Assembly (NCBI GenBank): GCA_036365515.1
Contig: CM070876.1
Location: forward strand, 128,533,894-128,597,893
DNA length: 64,000 bases
Source: Torymus aiolomorphi
Taxonomy: Eukaryota > Arthropoda > Insecta > Hymenoptera > Torymidae
Direction: 5' to 3'
Below the pieces are notes generated by a model. It had not been told where the DNA came from. It was given only the letters and a program-made list of their open reading frames with translations, and made no database searches. The translations under genes and the position numbers were made by a program. Shown here one piece after another: positions 22,542-33,552 of the stretch; positions within the stretch are counted from its first letter, which is position 1, and every line of letters starts with the position of its first letter.

Positions 22542-24612
22542 GGGGCATTGATGAAATGTACCTTCCGTCCTCATATATTTTATTTAAAAAATTCATTTCA
22601 GTGAAGATGCTGCTTCTGAAAAAAGAAATGAGTCTCAAGATGAAACTGAAAAGTTTACAAATTTACTTGATAAAAGCTCTGAGGGTGATTCGGACGATGA
22701 AAGATTAAAGAACGATGAAACTGAAGAATCTGAGCGCACACTACCGAGAAATAACAGCACCAGTTCTCAACCCAATCGGTCGATGAACTCGGCTTTGAAC
22801 ATGGCAGAAGAAAAAAAAAGAAGATCTCAAGCTTTCTATTTGCGCAAAATTACCTTATTATTATAAGTTACTTTTAGCTCTTGATCCTGATAACATTATT
22901 GCTAATATAAATAATAGTACATTTCGACACGGGTGCGGAAGGTGATTATTTAGCTCACGTGACGTTTTCGCACGAGCGAAGCGAGTGAGAAAAGTCACAC
23001 GAGCTAAATAATCGACTTGCGCACTAGTTTCGAAAGGTATTTTATACCACGAGAGCCGAAAAATCATGCCAAAGTTGTGATTTTGAGGTTCGAGTGATAT
23101 AATAGTATATTACGCAACTAAGGAGGTAAAGAGTTGCCCAGTCCAGAGCATATGTTTGCCACCCTCGTCTTCGGCTCGGGTGGCAATTTACACGTACTCT
23201 AGACTGGCCAACTCTTTACCTCCGTAATTGCATAATATACTATTATCTATATGTATAAATAAATTATTCTACTTATATAATTTTATATGGTATTTTTTAG
23301 TTTCCGAAATAGATCTTGAAAAATTACATCACATTTTGGAATTGGCAAAATCAATACACATAGTACAAAATAAAGTAAATTTTTTGGTTTTTATGATTTA
23401 AATATACAAATAATACTAGTAATATTAAATTTAAATTTAAATTATATTCCAGGATTGCGAGATATCTACAACTTCGGTCATATTAGATAATAAAACTACA
23501 AAAATTTCAAAAGTTAATGACAGAAATAAAACGTTTAGATACTTAAATAACAAATAAATACACGTACAATTGTAATGTATCGTTTTACATTAATTTTTGT
23601 TTCATATTGAGCTTGTAAAAAATTCTGGCATTTGGATCAACGGTTAGAAAATAAAATGCATACAGAACACCTACAAAAAGAACCCTCGTGAATTGGCAAG
23701 AAGACTAATGAGGATGATATTAACGGAAGATGTTCTGAAAATAAGTTCTCCTACTGGAAAAGGCGGTTGGAAACCCATCCCGGAAAATATCTACGAAGGA
23801 GTTTTTGGTAGGATTTTATGATATAAATTGCATATATTATACTTATACGATTTTACGATTATTATTATTATTATACTTATTTTTTTTAATCCATCAATAA
23901 GAACGCGATAAAAAAGAAGTATAAGCTGGATCTTAAAAAATACTGGAAAGTACTTACCGCCATGTGCGCGACTCTCAGAAACCCACGAAACAAGCGTAGT
24001 ACAAGCGATGAGCTCAAAAATGAAAATGAAAAAACAAAATCGTGAAACAATCAAAAGCAAGATGATTTAAAGAACTACAAAGGACCGATAGAAGGTGAAA
24101 GAAAGAAGGTAGAGAAAGAAAAGCACGAAGAAAGCGAGGGTGAATACACTAAGAAAAGCGCATGCGCAGATACCAAAAAAGAGAAGGGTGAATACTCCAA
24201 GAAAAGCGCATGCGAAGATACCGAAAGAGAGACAAAGTTGAAAGAAGAAACGAAATCAAAGAATGACGGAAAAGTTGACTCACCAAAGACTGTAATGCGA
24301 AATGAATTAAAAAGTAACGGACAGCAAGATCTAGGAAAAGAGGACAGTAAGAAGAAAGAGCAAAAAGAACAGAAAGTGAAAGTCATTTGGAGTCCTCCGT
24401 ATGTGCTAATGAGAAAAACGAATTACAAAAAAAGCAAGGCAGCAACATTAAAAGTAGATAGAAAAATGCGATCAGATAATATAAATACAGGATTAACAAA
24501 GAAAAAAGCGCGACATGATATGAAAAGCAAAGGTCAGCGGGATTTAGCAGGCGAGAGTAAATCGGAGCAAACCAAAATAATAGCAGATAAGAAAACAAAG
24601 GAAAAGAAATAA
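17154..24612 (+). CDS. Probable BEN-domain gene, multi-exon, with apparent frame damage
   Basis: Exon candidates, each with plausible borders, are as follows. 17154-17292: MFALVQWLETNEPSVLENKD, then VKVKWGSGWYPVTIL, the usual N-terminal block of insect BEN proteins. 22066-22313: charged helix, EKEMLIEAARQQTISEENEL. 22602 to about 22863: acidic, Ser-rich. 23301-23374: EIDLEKLHHILELAKSIHIV. 23453-23557. 23648-23807: NPRELARRLMRMILTEDVL with GGWKP, the BEN domain core. 23902-24612: KYWKVLTAMCATLRNPRNK and a Lys/Glu-rich tail. BEN domains bind DNA or chromatin proteins in the nucleus. Problems: exon 2 needs a frame change inside it, several exon phases do not join, and the last exon has an in-frame TGA at 24043-24045. 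It may be a decayed copy, or my borders may be off. The first intron contains a complete 4-kb transposon. Confidence 0.45.
17771..17860. repeat. (TA)n microsatellite, left flank of a long-TIR transposon
   Basis: About 45 TA units ending exactly where the left terminal inverted repeat begins. It is matched by (TA)n at 21857-21942 on the other side of the element. Confidence 0.97.
17861..21856 (+). mobile_element. 4.0-kb DNA transposon with about 430-bp terminal inverted repeats, inserted in (TA)n
   Basis: The left terminus (GCATTCTCTGTCAACGCGAC from 17866) is repeated inverted at the right end (to about 21855). The match continues inward to about 18290 and 21432 with scattered differences. 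Both outer edges abut (TA)n tracts, so the target was a TA microsatellite. The element carries one long transposase frame on the plus strand. The TIRs contain many AGGTCA words. It lies in the first intron of the BEN-type gene, same orientation. Confidence 0.88.
19339..21147 (+). CDS. Transposase of the (TA)n-inserted long-TIR transposon (unnamed superfamily)
   Basis: A 602-codon intact frame. The N-terminal part has KICSKCRKLCG (zinc-finger-like). A conserved central block reads CVLAGARGTHSVCVCTIHQN (about 224-243). The candidate RNase H-like core is MFDYSENY (D378), YVTDGAKQHFKN (D461), then HHEKDFG and HFCATAHGKSCYDGLGA (H496, G497, K498, D502). The same blocks occur in the 39.3-43.1 kb gene, so the family is real, and I recall similar proteins in other animals. 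I cannot name the superfamily with confidence. The true start is unclear: 19339 is not an ATG and the frame is open back to 19279. An ATG at 19266 in another frame supplies a Cys that lines up with the relative, suggesting a one-base slip near 19305. It is otherwise uninterrupted, hence a fairly young copy. Confidence 0.78.
   Translation: MLSNNLKRRFPDLPDNSKICSKCRKLCGSPISSIDTRDNQGNNEYENMDIETTSENTGIDKSVQEATRSAREIELEDMFSELKEKFSRLAVNDPLKLTILTMAPSTWNISLISREFNTSRHLVRKSKKLKADGGILATTTAKHGKTLSKAVIEVIVECYNNDLHSRMMPGRKDTVSVIIDGKRTQVQKRLLYFDLRELCELFKIAEPTVQVGFSTFAKLRPKHCVLAGARGTHSVCVCTIHQNCKLMLDAIDIQKLTKNKEEPLCSYEDCLQQIMCKNPTPDCHLDECSKCPGSENLTSRLLEILDGANISQIEYCAWSGTDRSTLQNLTLPVEEFVDELYAKLAILKPHSYIAKEQGNFIAQTKSNLGNGEVLVMFDYSENYSFAVQDASQAFHFNNDQCTVFPAIYYYKEDSELKHESCVFLSNSLKHDTSSVYTIQNLLIPEIKRKVKKLKKIIYVTDGAKQHFKNHFQIANLLHHEKDFGIEAEWHFCATAHGKSCYDGLGAIFKREAYRASLKAKPKDAILMHTSLVTWAKNHFENIRIFYFTQTEHDKFKRKLNRRLQDALPVPQILKHHSFQLSSDGKVIMKRYSNAAKSVSVLL
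21857..21942. repeat. (TA)n microsatellite, right flank of the long-TIR transposon
   Basis: Uninterrupted TA units from the element edge. Together with 17771-17860 it represents the split target microsatellite. Confidence 0.97.
22458..22538. repeat. (GA)n microsatellite in an intron of the BEN-type gene
   Basis: About 40 GA units with one AAAG interruption near the left end, about 60 bases before the acceptor of the third exon candidate. Confidence 0.95.
22915..23246. repeat. Hairpin repeats (two adjacent palindromic blocks)
   Basis: The first block has GATTATTTAGCTCACGTGAC and its inverted match around a GAGCGAAGCGAG centre (about 22922-23041). The second (23100-23246) starts GTATATTACGCAACTA and ends with its complement, with GTCTTCGGCTCGGGTGGCAA near the middle. 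The second block belongs to the same family as 25045-25262. Confidence 0.75.
23648..23807 (+). CDS. BEN-domain core exon
   Basis: An acceptor (GGTTAG) and a donor (GTAGGA) frame a piece reading YKKNPRELARRLMRMILTED, then VLKISSPTGKGGWKPIPENI. The PRELAR-L..I....L pattern followed by G.GG.KP is the BEN domain signature. It ends in phase 1, while the next exon candidate begins in phase 0, which is unresolved. Confidence 0.5.
23902..24612 (+). CDS. Terminal exon of the BEN-type gene, Lys/Glu-rich, with in-frame TGA
   Basis: It starts after an AATAAG acceptor and reads KKKYKLDLKKYWKVLTAMCA, then LRNPRNKRSTSDEL. A TGA lies at 24043-24045. The same frame then continues for 188 codons as a Lys/Glu-rich, probably disordered tail with two near-identical GEY-KKSAC-DT repeats, ending at TAA 24610. 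The TGA follows a C (TCGTGA) and could come from a CGA codon by CpG decay. Confidence 0.4.
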
Positions 24613-25044
24613 GAAAACGCTAAAGTCGAAAAAGAAAGATAGACGTTAAAGAAAGCTCTGTTAAAAAAAGAAAGTAATTTTATTATTTTAAGTTTAGATG
24701 TAATGATTATTCAATATGTAATTTGATAATATGATAGTGTTATTATTGTTCAAAATTGTTTATGAAGTTTTACGACGAAGTTTTTTATTAAATAATGATT
24801 AATTGATTGTAACAAGGTGTTAATAAATAATTAAGTATACTTACCCTGCAGTCTCATGTCGTGTCTACTACTGTTTTAGTTAAATAGCTTACAGAGCGGA
24901 GATTTCAAGATTTTTGCACGCACTTTACGGAGTTACACAGTTCGGACTACGAATCGGGGGGGCTCAGCTTAAACTAAGAGTAACGCAGCGACAAAGTGTC
25001 GAAGGTTTTTTACGTTTTCTCTAAAGCGATAGGCGCGTAATAGT
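24613..25044. other. AT-rich stretch without recognisable gene
   Basis: Contains an AATAATTAAG-type tail after the Lys-rich exon and a short GGGGGG run near 24960. No signals I can support. Confidence 0.5.
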
Positions 25045-25262
25045 ATGTTATGCAACTAGAGACGTTGCTAACGCGTTGCTCCCAGCACAAAATCACAAAT
25101 GTTATATTTTCGGCAAGTTTTTGCGAAAAATAGTACACGCACCAAGGGGAGAAAGAGGGCCAGTAAATAGTACGTGTTTGCCACTCTCGCCTTCGGCTCG
25201 GATGGCAATTTGCACGTGCTATGGACTAGCTTACTCTTTCTCTCCCTAGTGCGTAATATACA
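25045..25262. repeat. Hairpin repeat, second copy of the 23100-23246 family
   Basis: It begins GTATGTTATGCAACTAGAG and ends GCGTAATATAC, with the shared centre GCCTTCGGCTCGGATGGCAA. The arms are diverged. An extra segment of about 80 bp sits in the left arm compared with the other copy. Confidence 0.65.
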
Positions 25263-25448
25263 TAAAATTCTCTCGCGAAATTTCATATAAAGTAATAGTT
25301 TTTTCAAACATTGGCCGAGTATTTTTTAAGTGGAAGCTCAAGTTTGGGATTTTCTTATTTGCTGAATTTGGCCCGAATTCAGATAAACTTCTATGAGGAA
25401 GAAGTTCGGGTAAACTTCAGCCAAAGGAGATTTCTTTTACACGGGAAG

Positions 25449-25640
25449 CTATCGCAACTTTTAATAATAAAAAGTGACGGGCACTGGGATTGAACCGAAG
25501 TTGCCGACTCGTGAGTCAGAAACACTACTAACAAGCCGCGGCCGCCACCGATCGGCTTTCTGCTAATCGGCGTCATATTGTAATCGGATGCCTTGATTAT
25601 TTTGTTCTTTCATATTCGTGTGTGTATCCATTCACACGTA
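25449..25640 (-). mobile_element. tRNA-derived SINE, copy 1
   Basis: Read on the minus strand it has a polymerase III A-box-like GGCTTGTTAGTAG and a B box GGTTCAATCCC. It is followed by an AT-containing tail region near 25450. It is about 192 bp and closely matches copy 2 at 25843-26034 over the whole length, both in the same orientation. Confidence 0.7.
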
Positions 25641-25842
25641 GCACTTCCAGGGCCCAGAAAATCGACGTCCTCGTCGATGAAATGTTCTTTATCGGCACCA
25701 ATTGCGCTGCTCGGACCATGTGAAACTTCTGATATCACAGGGCACAGCGAAATTATCAATGAGACTCTTCTTTATCTCTCGTGGGTTCCGGTGCAGTTTA
25801 GCTACCAGCCCCTAAGTTGGGCGCCAAAATCTTACGAGTGAA

Positions 25843-26034
25843 CTATCGCAAATTTTAATAGTAAAAAGTGACGGAACCTGGGATTAAACCAAAGCGGCCA
25901 ACTCGCGAGTCAGAAACATTACCAACAAGCCACGGCCACCACAGTCCGGCTTTCTGCCAATCGGCATCATATTGTAATCGGACGCCTTGCTTATTTCGTT
26001 CTTCCATATTCGTGTGTGTATTCGTCCACACGTA
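25843..26034 (-). mobile_element. tRNA-derived SINE, copy 2
   Basis: Same family as 25449-25640. The B box GGTTTAATCCC is the complement of 25880-25890, and the A-box-like TGGCTTGTTGGT is the complement of 25921-25932. About 200 bp of unrelated DNA separates the copies. The tandem orientation may reflect a segmental duplication rather than two insertions. Confidence 0.72.
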
Positions 26035-26589
26035 ACAAAGTATTTCTTTCAGTTTTAACCAAATCCAGGATCCGCGTCCCTGATCATCTCCTTGTAAGTA
26101 AATAAAACTGCTGCCAATTCATTGGCACGTAGCTTCCTCAAACTTAATTTATTAATCACTTTAATTAATTTTTACTGCTAATATTTAAAATTTAATACTT
26201 TATCTTGTACGGTTAGACTAACAAGGAGAGGGTCATGGATCCGGATTCAGCTTAAACTGTGGTATATGTTTTGAATATGAAGAAAGCTGCAATATTAGAC
26301 CCTAACGCTAAAAAAAACTAAAGTTCTGGGAACTTTTAGATTTATTTTGAAGAAAGTGTTGAAAAATCCTTCTCTAAAAATGGCAACTATTAAACTTTAG
26401 AAAGTCTTAAATATAATTTCAAGTAGAGAAAATAAAACTAGAGAAAACGAGCTTTCATTTGCGTTTTTAACGAATAAAAAATATCGATTCCTTCCAAAGT
26501 TATAAAAGTTTGAATTTGATCATCGAAAGTGCTCCTGTTTTGCTGTTGTTATCGTGCGACAATTAAAACGCAAATTTTATCTAAAATGA

Positions 26590-27190
26590 TTTGTTTCTAA
26601 AAAACAAATGAAGATAATCTCTTGAAATTTTAACCAAATATAGTCTTCAATTAGTGTAATAACTGGTTAAAATTTCAAGTCGATAAATAAAATATTTTTT
26701 GAGAAACTAATTTAGGAAATATAAAAAAGTTTTCCTTAATAACAAATGTCAGAGTGAAGATATTTTAAATTTTGAAAAAGGAAAATATAGGTAATTTAAA
26801 TACCTTTCAAGAAAAGTTTATTATATTATGCAATAATGGCTGTAAGATATGAAAAAATAAAAAAAAATAAAAATTCAAAATTCGTTTTTGGAAAATAATT
26901 TTTTTGCTAAAAAAGAAATGAAGATAATCTCTTGAAATTTTAACCACATATAGTCTTCAATTAGTGTAATAACTAGTTATTTATTTCAAGCCGATAAATA
27001 AATAATTTTTTGAGAAATTAATTTATGAAATATAAAAAAGTTTTCCTTAATAACAAATGACAGAGTGAAGATATTTAAATTTAAAAAAAAGAAAATATAT
27101 ATAATTTAAATACCTTTCAAGAAAAGTTTATTATATTATGTAATAATGGCTGTAAGATATGAAAAAATAAAAAAAAAATTCAATATCTTT
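26590..27190. repeat. Direct duplication, two units of about 320 bp
   Basis: ATGAAGATAATCTCTTGAAA occurs at 26608 and 26928, and the blocks stay alignable for about 280 bp (including AGTCTTCAATTAGTGTAATA). Differences are scattered, so the duplication is not recent. A third, partial start may follow near 27190. Confidence 0.85.
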
Positions 27191-27283
27191 TTTTTGTTAT
27201 AAAACAAAAGAAAATCAATAAAAACTCAAATCCATCAGGGTACCTTTCTTTTCCCGCGAGACGAAGAGAACAAGCTTTACCCG

Positions 27284-27517
<234 letters not shown>

Positions 27518-28809
27518 CAACGAAAACAAAAATTATCAAAATCAACTAATATACACATATATCGCCTTAAAACATCTTTTTGAACATTTTTTTTTCAAAA
27601 ATTTTTTTCACCGTTACAAAGCTTCCTCAATGAGGAAGCAATAACAAAACAAATAAATAAAAACAGGATCGTAACAAAAACTCCTAATACTTAAATATTT
27701 TTAATTATTTTTGGAAAAGTCACTCAGTACTAATTATATTAATAAAGAATATTTTCTTAAGGGAAGAAGGTACCGATTTTTGGCCAAAAAATCGAGTTTG
27801 TTTTTATTGTTTTAAACTATTTTTTAGCCATTTTTCTATCCGAAAACCTACTCCTAATGTCATAATTTTCATATAATTATTTAATTAGATTTATTTTAAC
27901 ATTTATCGTTAAAAACGCAGTTTAGCGTTTTTGCATTTTTTATAATACTTTCCTCTTTTTGACAAATCCAGTTCATCTACAATTATACCTCTCGACGTCC
28001 TTAATTTCCCTTTGAAACTACACAATTACTATTCAATTTTGATATTTAAACTTAGTTTGCTCATATAATATTATAAATAAATCGTCTAGCTATTATAATA
28101 AACTCCATTTGAATCGAGCCATCTATATCGACCGTCTTATCGATTATGGCCCATTCGTTACACGCAATAAGGAACAGGGAATAGAAATAGTACATGGATA
28201 CTATATACGTAAGATACAAGTGCTGTTCCCCATATACATATATAGATATAGTAATCTGTGTAACTTGCTGTATCCGTTCCTTTTTATATATAGCGGGTCT
28301 AACTACACGTTTATTGTGTTTCTGAGTTGATAAAAAAATCGTATATATTATCCTCAAAAATTTGTTTAGTTTTGCTACAGTAAAATTGTAATTAAAATCC
28401 ATTGAAAAAGTTTAATAATACTTATCCAATAATATTAATATTTAATAAATAATTATATAATAATAAAAAATCATTACTAAAAAGTGTTTGCTCCTTGTAA
28501 ATATTCATTTTGTTTTGAAAATGCACATTTTATCCAGTAAGTGGCATGTGTCAAGAAGCAAATATGTTTCTAAAAAGAAAAGAAAAAACACATGCAAATG
28601 ATGGTGGATGAACAAAAAAATTGATAGCGGTAGAGGTCTCTTCACACAAGTTTCCTTTGTAATTTTTAAAAAGAAACAATTTGTAGTGCTTGTTCCAGAA
28701 AATGTGATAGTGCTTCAATAACTGAGAGAAACGGATTGTGTGTAAAACTACTGTTATAGTGTAAAATTAAGAAACTGTTATCAGAGAAAATTTTACAAGT
28801 GCACGAATG

Positions 28810-29490
28810 GAATCTACAAATAATAGACAAGCAGCACTTGTGGTGAACCGAAAAGCTGCAGAATCTACCAATGATTTCCAGAATGTAACTTTTGGTTTGA
28901 ATCTCACAAAAGTAGTCAAGAGTGTAATGCTAATTATGAGGGTGCTTCTGGTAGAATGAAAGTCCAGGCTGATGTAAACATTTGGAGTCGCCTGGTTCGA
29001 AATAATGGTATGAGGTATTTAACACTTCTGTCTGATGGAGATGTAAAATCTTGGACTCGGCTTAATGAAGTGGCACCTTATGGAAAATCTATTTTAATAT
29101 AATAAGAAGAATGCATCAACCATGTACAAAAGCGAATGGGTAATTAAAGGCCTCCGAGAATTTGCTACTAAAGAAAAGCTTGATGGAAAATCAGATGGAG
29201 CGCTTACAGTTACTAAAAGAAATGAGTTGTAGAAATATTACAGAAGAGCAATTATCAATAATACGTATGATTTTAAGAGTATGCAAGATGCCATCCAAGC
29301 TAGTTTATGCCATTGTTCGTTGACAGACCAAAGACCTGCAGCAGATATCCAAAGGGTTCTTCATCATGGTGCTTTTTTAATAAAGGAGAATGAAACAGAT
29401 CAAAGAGAGTATTGGCATATTCCAAAATATCAGAGAAGCTTTATTGTGCAGAGAAAGCGAAACAAGCCAAGCGTACAGAGCTGGTAAACA
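28810..29490 (+). pseudogene. Kolobok-type transposase remnant
   Basis: Broken frames read, in order: SSQECNANYEGASGRMKVQA, then a VNIWSRLVRNNGMRYLTLLSDGDVKSW block, then a CINHVQKRMGN-like segment. These match the family pattern (NYEG-S-RME..., YLGDGDS, C-GHVQKRMG). Further down, a DAIQASLCHCSLTD frame and an ITEEQLSIIR-like piece are in different phases. Multiple stops and frameshifts. The family acts as a nuclear cut-and-paste transposase. Confidence 0.65.
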
Positions 29491-29739
29491 TTAACCAGTA
29501 AATAATTGTTTGATACATAATTTATATATTTGTTCATTAAAATATGTTTGCTTATGTTTAAAAAAAAATTAAAAAGAAAATTAAAAAAAAAATTAAAAAA
29601 AAATTAAAAAAAAAAATTCGCAGAACGCTAATTGAATATATACCTTTTTTACAGGTATTTTGACCAGTGCAGCTTATAAAATCTCTAAAATTGGACCAAC
29701 GAGGTGGTTTTGGGCTACTTTTTGTATATATATGTATAT

Positions 29740-31964
29740 ATTAAAAATATTTTTATTAAATTAGATAAAATAGCCTATAGAACTTTTACACTTCGTATAC
29801 CACTTACTGACCATTTTCCACTTTTTATGTCAATAAATAAGATAAGAACAACTGAAAATATAGATACCATAAAACATATAAATTACAATAAGCTCAGGAC
29901 AGCCGCGGATTTAATAAACTGGAGTGAATTGTCACTAATAAGTGATCCAAATGTAGCTTCAAAGTAACCTTATCGATAAAATAAAAATATGTCTATGCAA
30001 AGCTGATTGTAAAATAAAAACTAACAAAAATAAAAAGATGAGACCTAGGAATAATTGGATAACTAAGGCAATTATGAAATCGTGTACTACCAAAGAAAAA
30101 CTGTATAAATTATGGAAAAACATCCTTATAATAATAGGAAAAGAGAAGAATATAAGAATTTTACCAATATCCTAAAGAATATTATAAATAAAGCGAAGGA
30201 ATTGTATGATAAAAAACAAATAGAATCTAGCGTGAATAGTCCCAAGAGAATGTGGAATGTGATAAATCAAAAAATTGGAAAAAATCGTAAAAGGAATAAT
30301 AACATTAACTATTTAACTGATAGCAATAAGAAAATATCTGACCGGGTAAAAATTGCTGAGCACTTGAACAAATTTTTCAGCTCAATTGGCAAAAAGCTAA
30401 GTGATAAAATAAGACTACCATCAAATGAGGAAATTAAACTCCCTATAATGAACAGCAAAAGTATATTCTTCGAGCCAACCAACCGCCAGGAAATTTCGAA
30501 AATTATCTGCCGAATGGCAAACAAAGATGGTGGTATTGATAATATCAATGGCAAAACTTTCAAAACTCTGGTTGAACATATACCAGAACCCATTGTGCAC
30601 ATATTCAACAACCTTTGTATAGAAAAGACCACTTGGCCAGATGCATTGGAAACTGCAGAAGTTATAGCTATCCATAAATCAAAAGAAAAACATGTCGCCA
30701 CTAACTACAGACCCATTTCACTTATCTCAAACCTAGCAAAAATATTAGAAAAAATCATAGACAATAGAATAACAAATGTCATAAACAAATGCGAAATACT
30801 TGCCAAAAATCAATATGGTTTCAGGAAAAATAAAAGTACAAAAGATGCTCTGTCCCTAATATCTAATGCTATATATGATAAATTAGACAAAAGTACTCCC
30901 ATTGCCATAACTTTCCTGGACCTCGCCAAAGCTTTTGACACGGTAAACCATCAAATTTTACTTGATAAACTATACAATTACGGAATAAGAGGACGTGCTT
31001 ATAACCTAATAAAAAGTTATCTAGGAAATAGACTGCAAAAAGTAAAATTAAATAATATAAACAGCCAATTCCAATCAGTCGAGATGGGTGTTCCTCAAGA
31101 AACTATTTTGGGACCCTTACTCTTCTTACTTTATATGAACGACTTGCTACTAGACATTCCCGAAGACACTATAGTATCATACGCAGATGATACCGCTGTA
31201 ATAACGGCAGGCAAAACCTGGAAAGTAGTTGAAACCAAAATGAATGAAACTCTACATAAAATATCAACATGGCTAGCACTCAACAGGCTTTCATTAAATA
31301 TAGACATGACTGTTTGCATTGAATTTGGAAATCAAATAGATAGAACACCAAAAAATTTAGACATTAACATTCAAGGTACTAAAATCAATAGAGTAGAAAG
31401 TACGAAATATTTAGGCATCATTTTTGATAGTAACATGAGATGGAACGAGCACAGCATTATTTCATATGGAAATATAGCTTGGGGAGGCGCGTATTCTAAT
31501 AGTAAAAGCTTCCTCAATAGACTACAGATGAAATTACTTAAAATAATTAATAAGAACAAATTTACACTCGACAAAAATCATATGAGCTTGGATCAAATCT
31601 TTTCGTACGAATCACTGTCTTACCATTACGAAGAATTACACCCAGCACAAAAAACTGTTACATTAGAGCGATAATGCAGTTCCATAACCTACCAAATGAA
31701 TTAAAAACAATTAGACACAAGCATACCAAAAATTAAACTAAAACAATCGATAAGGGGAAACCCCTAATTCAACACTTATAAATTAATTATTCTTATAAAA
31801 ATCAACGAACTTGTAACCAAATTACTTTAGTTCTAAGTTAGTATTTAAGTGCGCCGGACCAGCGAACAGGAATTAGTTCCTCCACTGAATTACATATGTA
31901 ATTGTAAATTTGTATAATCATGTACATTTACTCTGATTAATAAATAATTACAATAAAAAAAAAT
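29740..31964 (+). mobile_element. 5'-truncated LINE (CR1/Jockey-group) inserted in the Kolobok element
   Basis: Begins inside the end of the endonuclease domain (SDHfP-type motif, here TDHFPLF), continues through reverse transcriptase, and ends with a 3' untranslated region and A tail at 31955-31963. 5' truncation with a 3' A tail is the normal product of target-primed reverse transcription. It lies in the same orientation as the Kolobok transposase and close to the element's right end. Confidence 0.8.
29761..31674 (+). pseudogene. LINE ORF2 (endonuclease end plus reverse transcriptase), damaged
   Basis: The RT blocks are YRPISLISNLAKILEKII, NQYGFRKNKSTKDAL, FLDLAKAFDTVNHQ, GVPQETILGPLLFLLYMNDL and YADDTAVI. 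The frame changes near 29970, joining the endonuclease end to the RT frame. Two further defects are visible. The canonical PQG of RT is PQE. Also, WNEH is followed immediately by SIISYGNIAWGG, skipping about 35 residues normally found between them (an in-frame deletion near 31450). After 31674 short fragments of the C-terminus are in other frames. Inactive. Confidence 0.82.
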
Positions 31965-31992
31965 TGGCCTCTCCTTTACCTTCTTCCCTTAA

Positions 31993-33225
31993 AATGTTAA
32001 TAATTTATTACTACAAAAATAGAGAATATTATCGATTTAACAAATTTCACATATCACCAAATAAACTACAATACAAAAAAAAAATTATCATATATGACAA
32101 TTGTATATATACAAGGTCTACCTCCTGCCGATAGAAACATTTGATAGTTAACGTCGGTAACAGGTTTGGAATATTATACTGAAACCATTTTCACATCAAC
32201 ATCAAAAGAATTTAATCATATTTTCACAGAGTTCTTGTTAATTGGATCATAACAGTGATATCGCCGTGTATTTATAATTCTTTTAACAGATGAAAATCGT
32301 GGTTTAAGTTTTATATCCCGTGCATTCACGTCTTTTTCATCGACATAAAAAAACTCTGAAATTTGAAAAAATCATTATGTTCATTATTTTCGGAAATATT
32401 AATCTTCTGAATTTAGTATAATAATTAATACTCTTCCTTTATACACTAGTTATATATAATTACATATAATATAATGTATCCTCTACTACCGTTTATTATA
32501 CATTATAATTATAATTAATGTATTGTTAAATATGTGTTGTATTTACTTAAAAATGTTTTGAATTTGGTTAAAAATATTTGTTAAATGTTTACAAGTAATT
32601 GATGTTGGAATAATGTGATAAAAAAGAAATATTATATTAAAAAGTTATAATATTTATTAAAATATTAATCGTAATAATTTATAAAAATTGAGATAATTAT
32701 TTAAAGATGAATGTGTAATAAATAAATAAATGATTACTGAATAGTTCAATAAATAAATAAACTATTCATTGTTCATGAGAATTTTTGTAGGTAATCGTTT
32801 ATTTCATTTCGGCTCAATCAGTCTTGCCAACTTAAATTACGGTGGAAATGAACAGCGGATGACATAACGTCTTTTTAAATCCGAAAACGACGTAGCGCTG
32901 TTTTGAACCAAAAATCAACGTAGCGCGCTTTTGAAGTTCTTAATTTTCTTAATTCTTTTTTTTTTTTTTTTTTAATTGAAACGAAAAAATAGTTTTCATC
33001 TTAGATGTATTGTTATCAGTTATAGTTGTCATTGTAACTAAATAAAGATATATATTTTTTTTTACTAATATGTCAATATTATTGAAAAATATATTATCTG
33101 GAAAACGAAACAGATATATTTTTTCTCTTACAGCCTAACTAATTGACAACTTTTCGTTAAAAAAAAAAAAAAAAAAAAAAAAATATCTTGGGGTACACAT
33201 ATTTAAATTAAAAGTGGTATCTTTA
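31993..33225. other. AT-rich intergenic stretch
   Basis: No gene recognised. A T run lies at about 32948-32972 and an A run at 33162-33181. The dispersed phrases ACGTAGCG(C) and CTATTCATTGTTCATGA occur without terminal repeats. Confidence 0.5.
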
Positions 33226-33552
33226 ATTTATATTTTTAGTTCGCGTGTCACAGTGGTAAACAACATGGCCGCGGCGTCGCCTCGGTAGCGGCGCGGCGGC
33301 TTCGCCTTCTTCTCCATCTTCTCCATCTGCCTCATTCGCGCGCCGCGTGGCGCGCTATCACTCATGACACGTAAAAGAGCGCGAGATTCGAATCTCGCAA
33401 CGCGGTATACGTGATTCTCATAACTTATATCAGCGCCCGTTACACCCCCCACCCAGATTTGACGTCGCCTCGGACGTTACATCGAGGAAGGAAAGGACGC
33501 GGAAATAAGGAGGCAGAACAGCGAAGTATTTCAACCTGTCTTCTTTCTCCTT

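Larger units (their letters stand above)
27757..31992 (+). mobile_element. Kolobok-like DNA transposon with TTAA target duplication
   Basis: TTAA at 27757-27760 is followed by GGGAAGAAGGTA. The complement of GGGAAGAAGG then TTAA closes the element at 31979-31992. TTAA duplication, GGG-type termini and a Kolobok-type transposase remnant inside agree with each other. Only about 24 bases of element remain on the right of an inserted LINE. The copy is dead. Confidence 0.75.

Noticed and set aside
33340..33420. A GAGATTCGAATCTC palindrome considered as a tRNA B box
   Set aside because: No A box at the right distance and no cloverleaf could be drawn.
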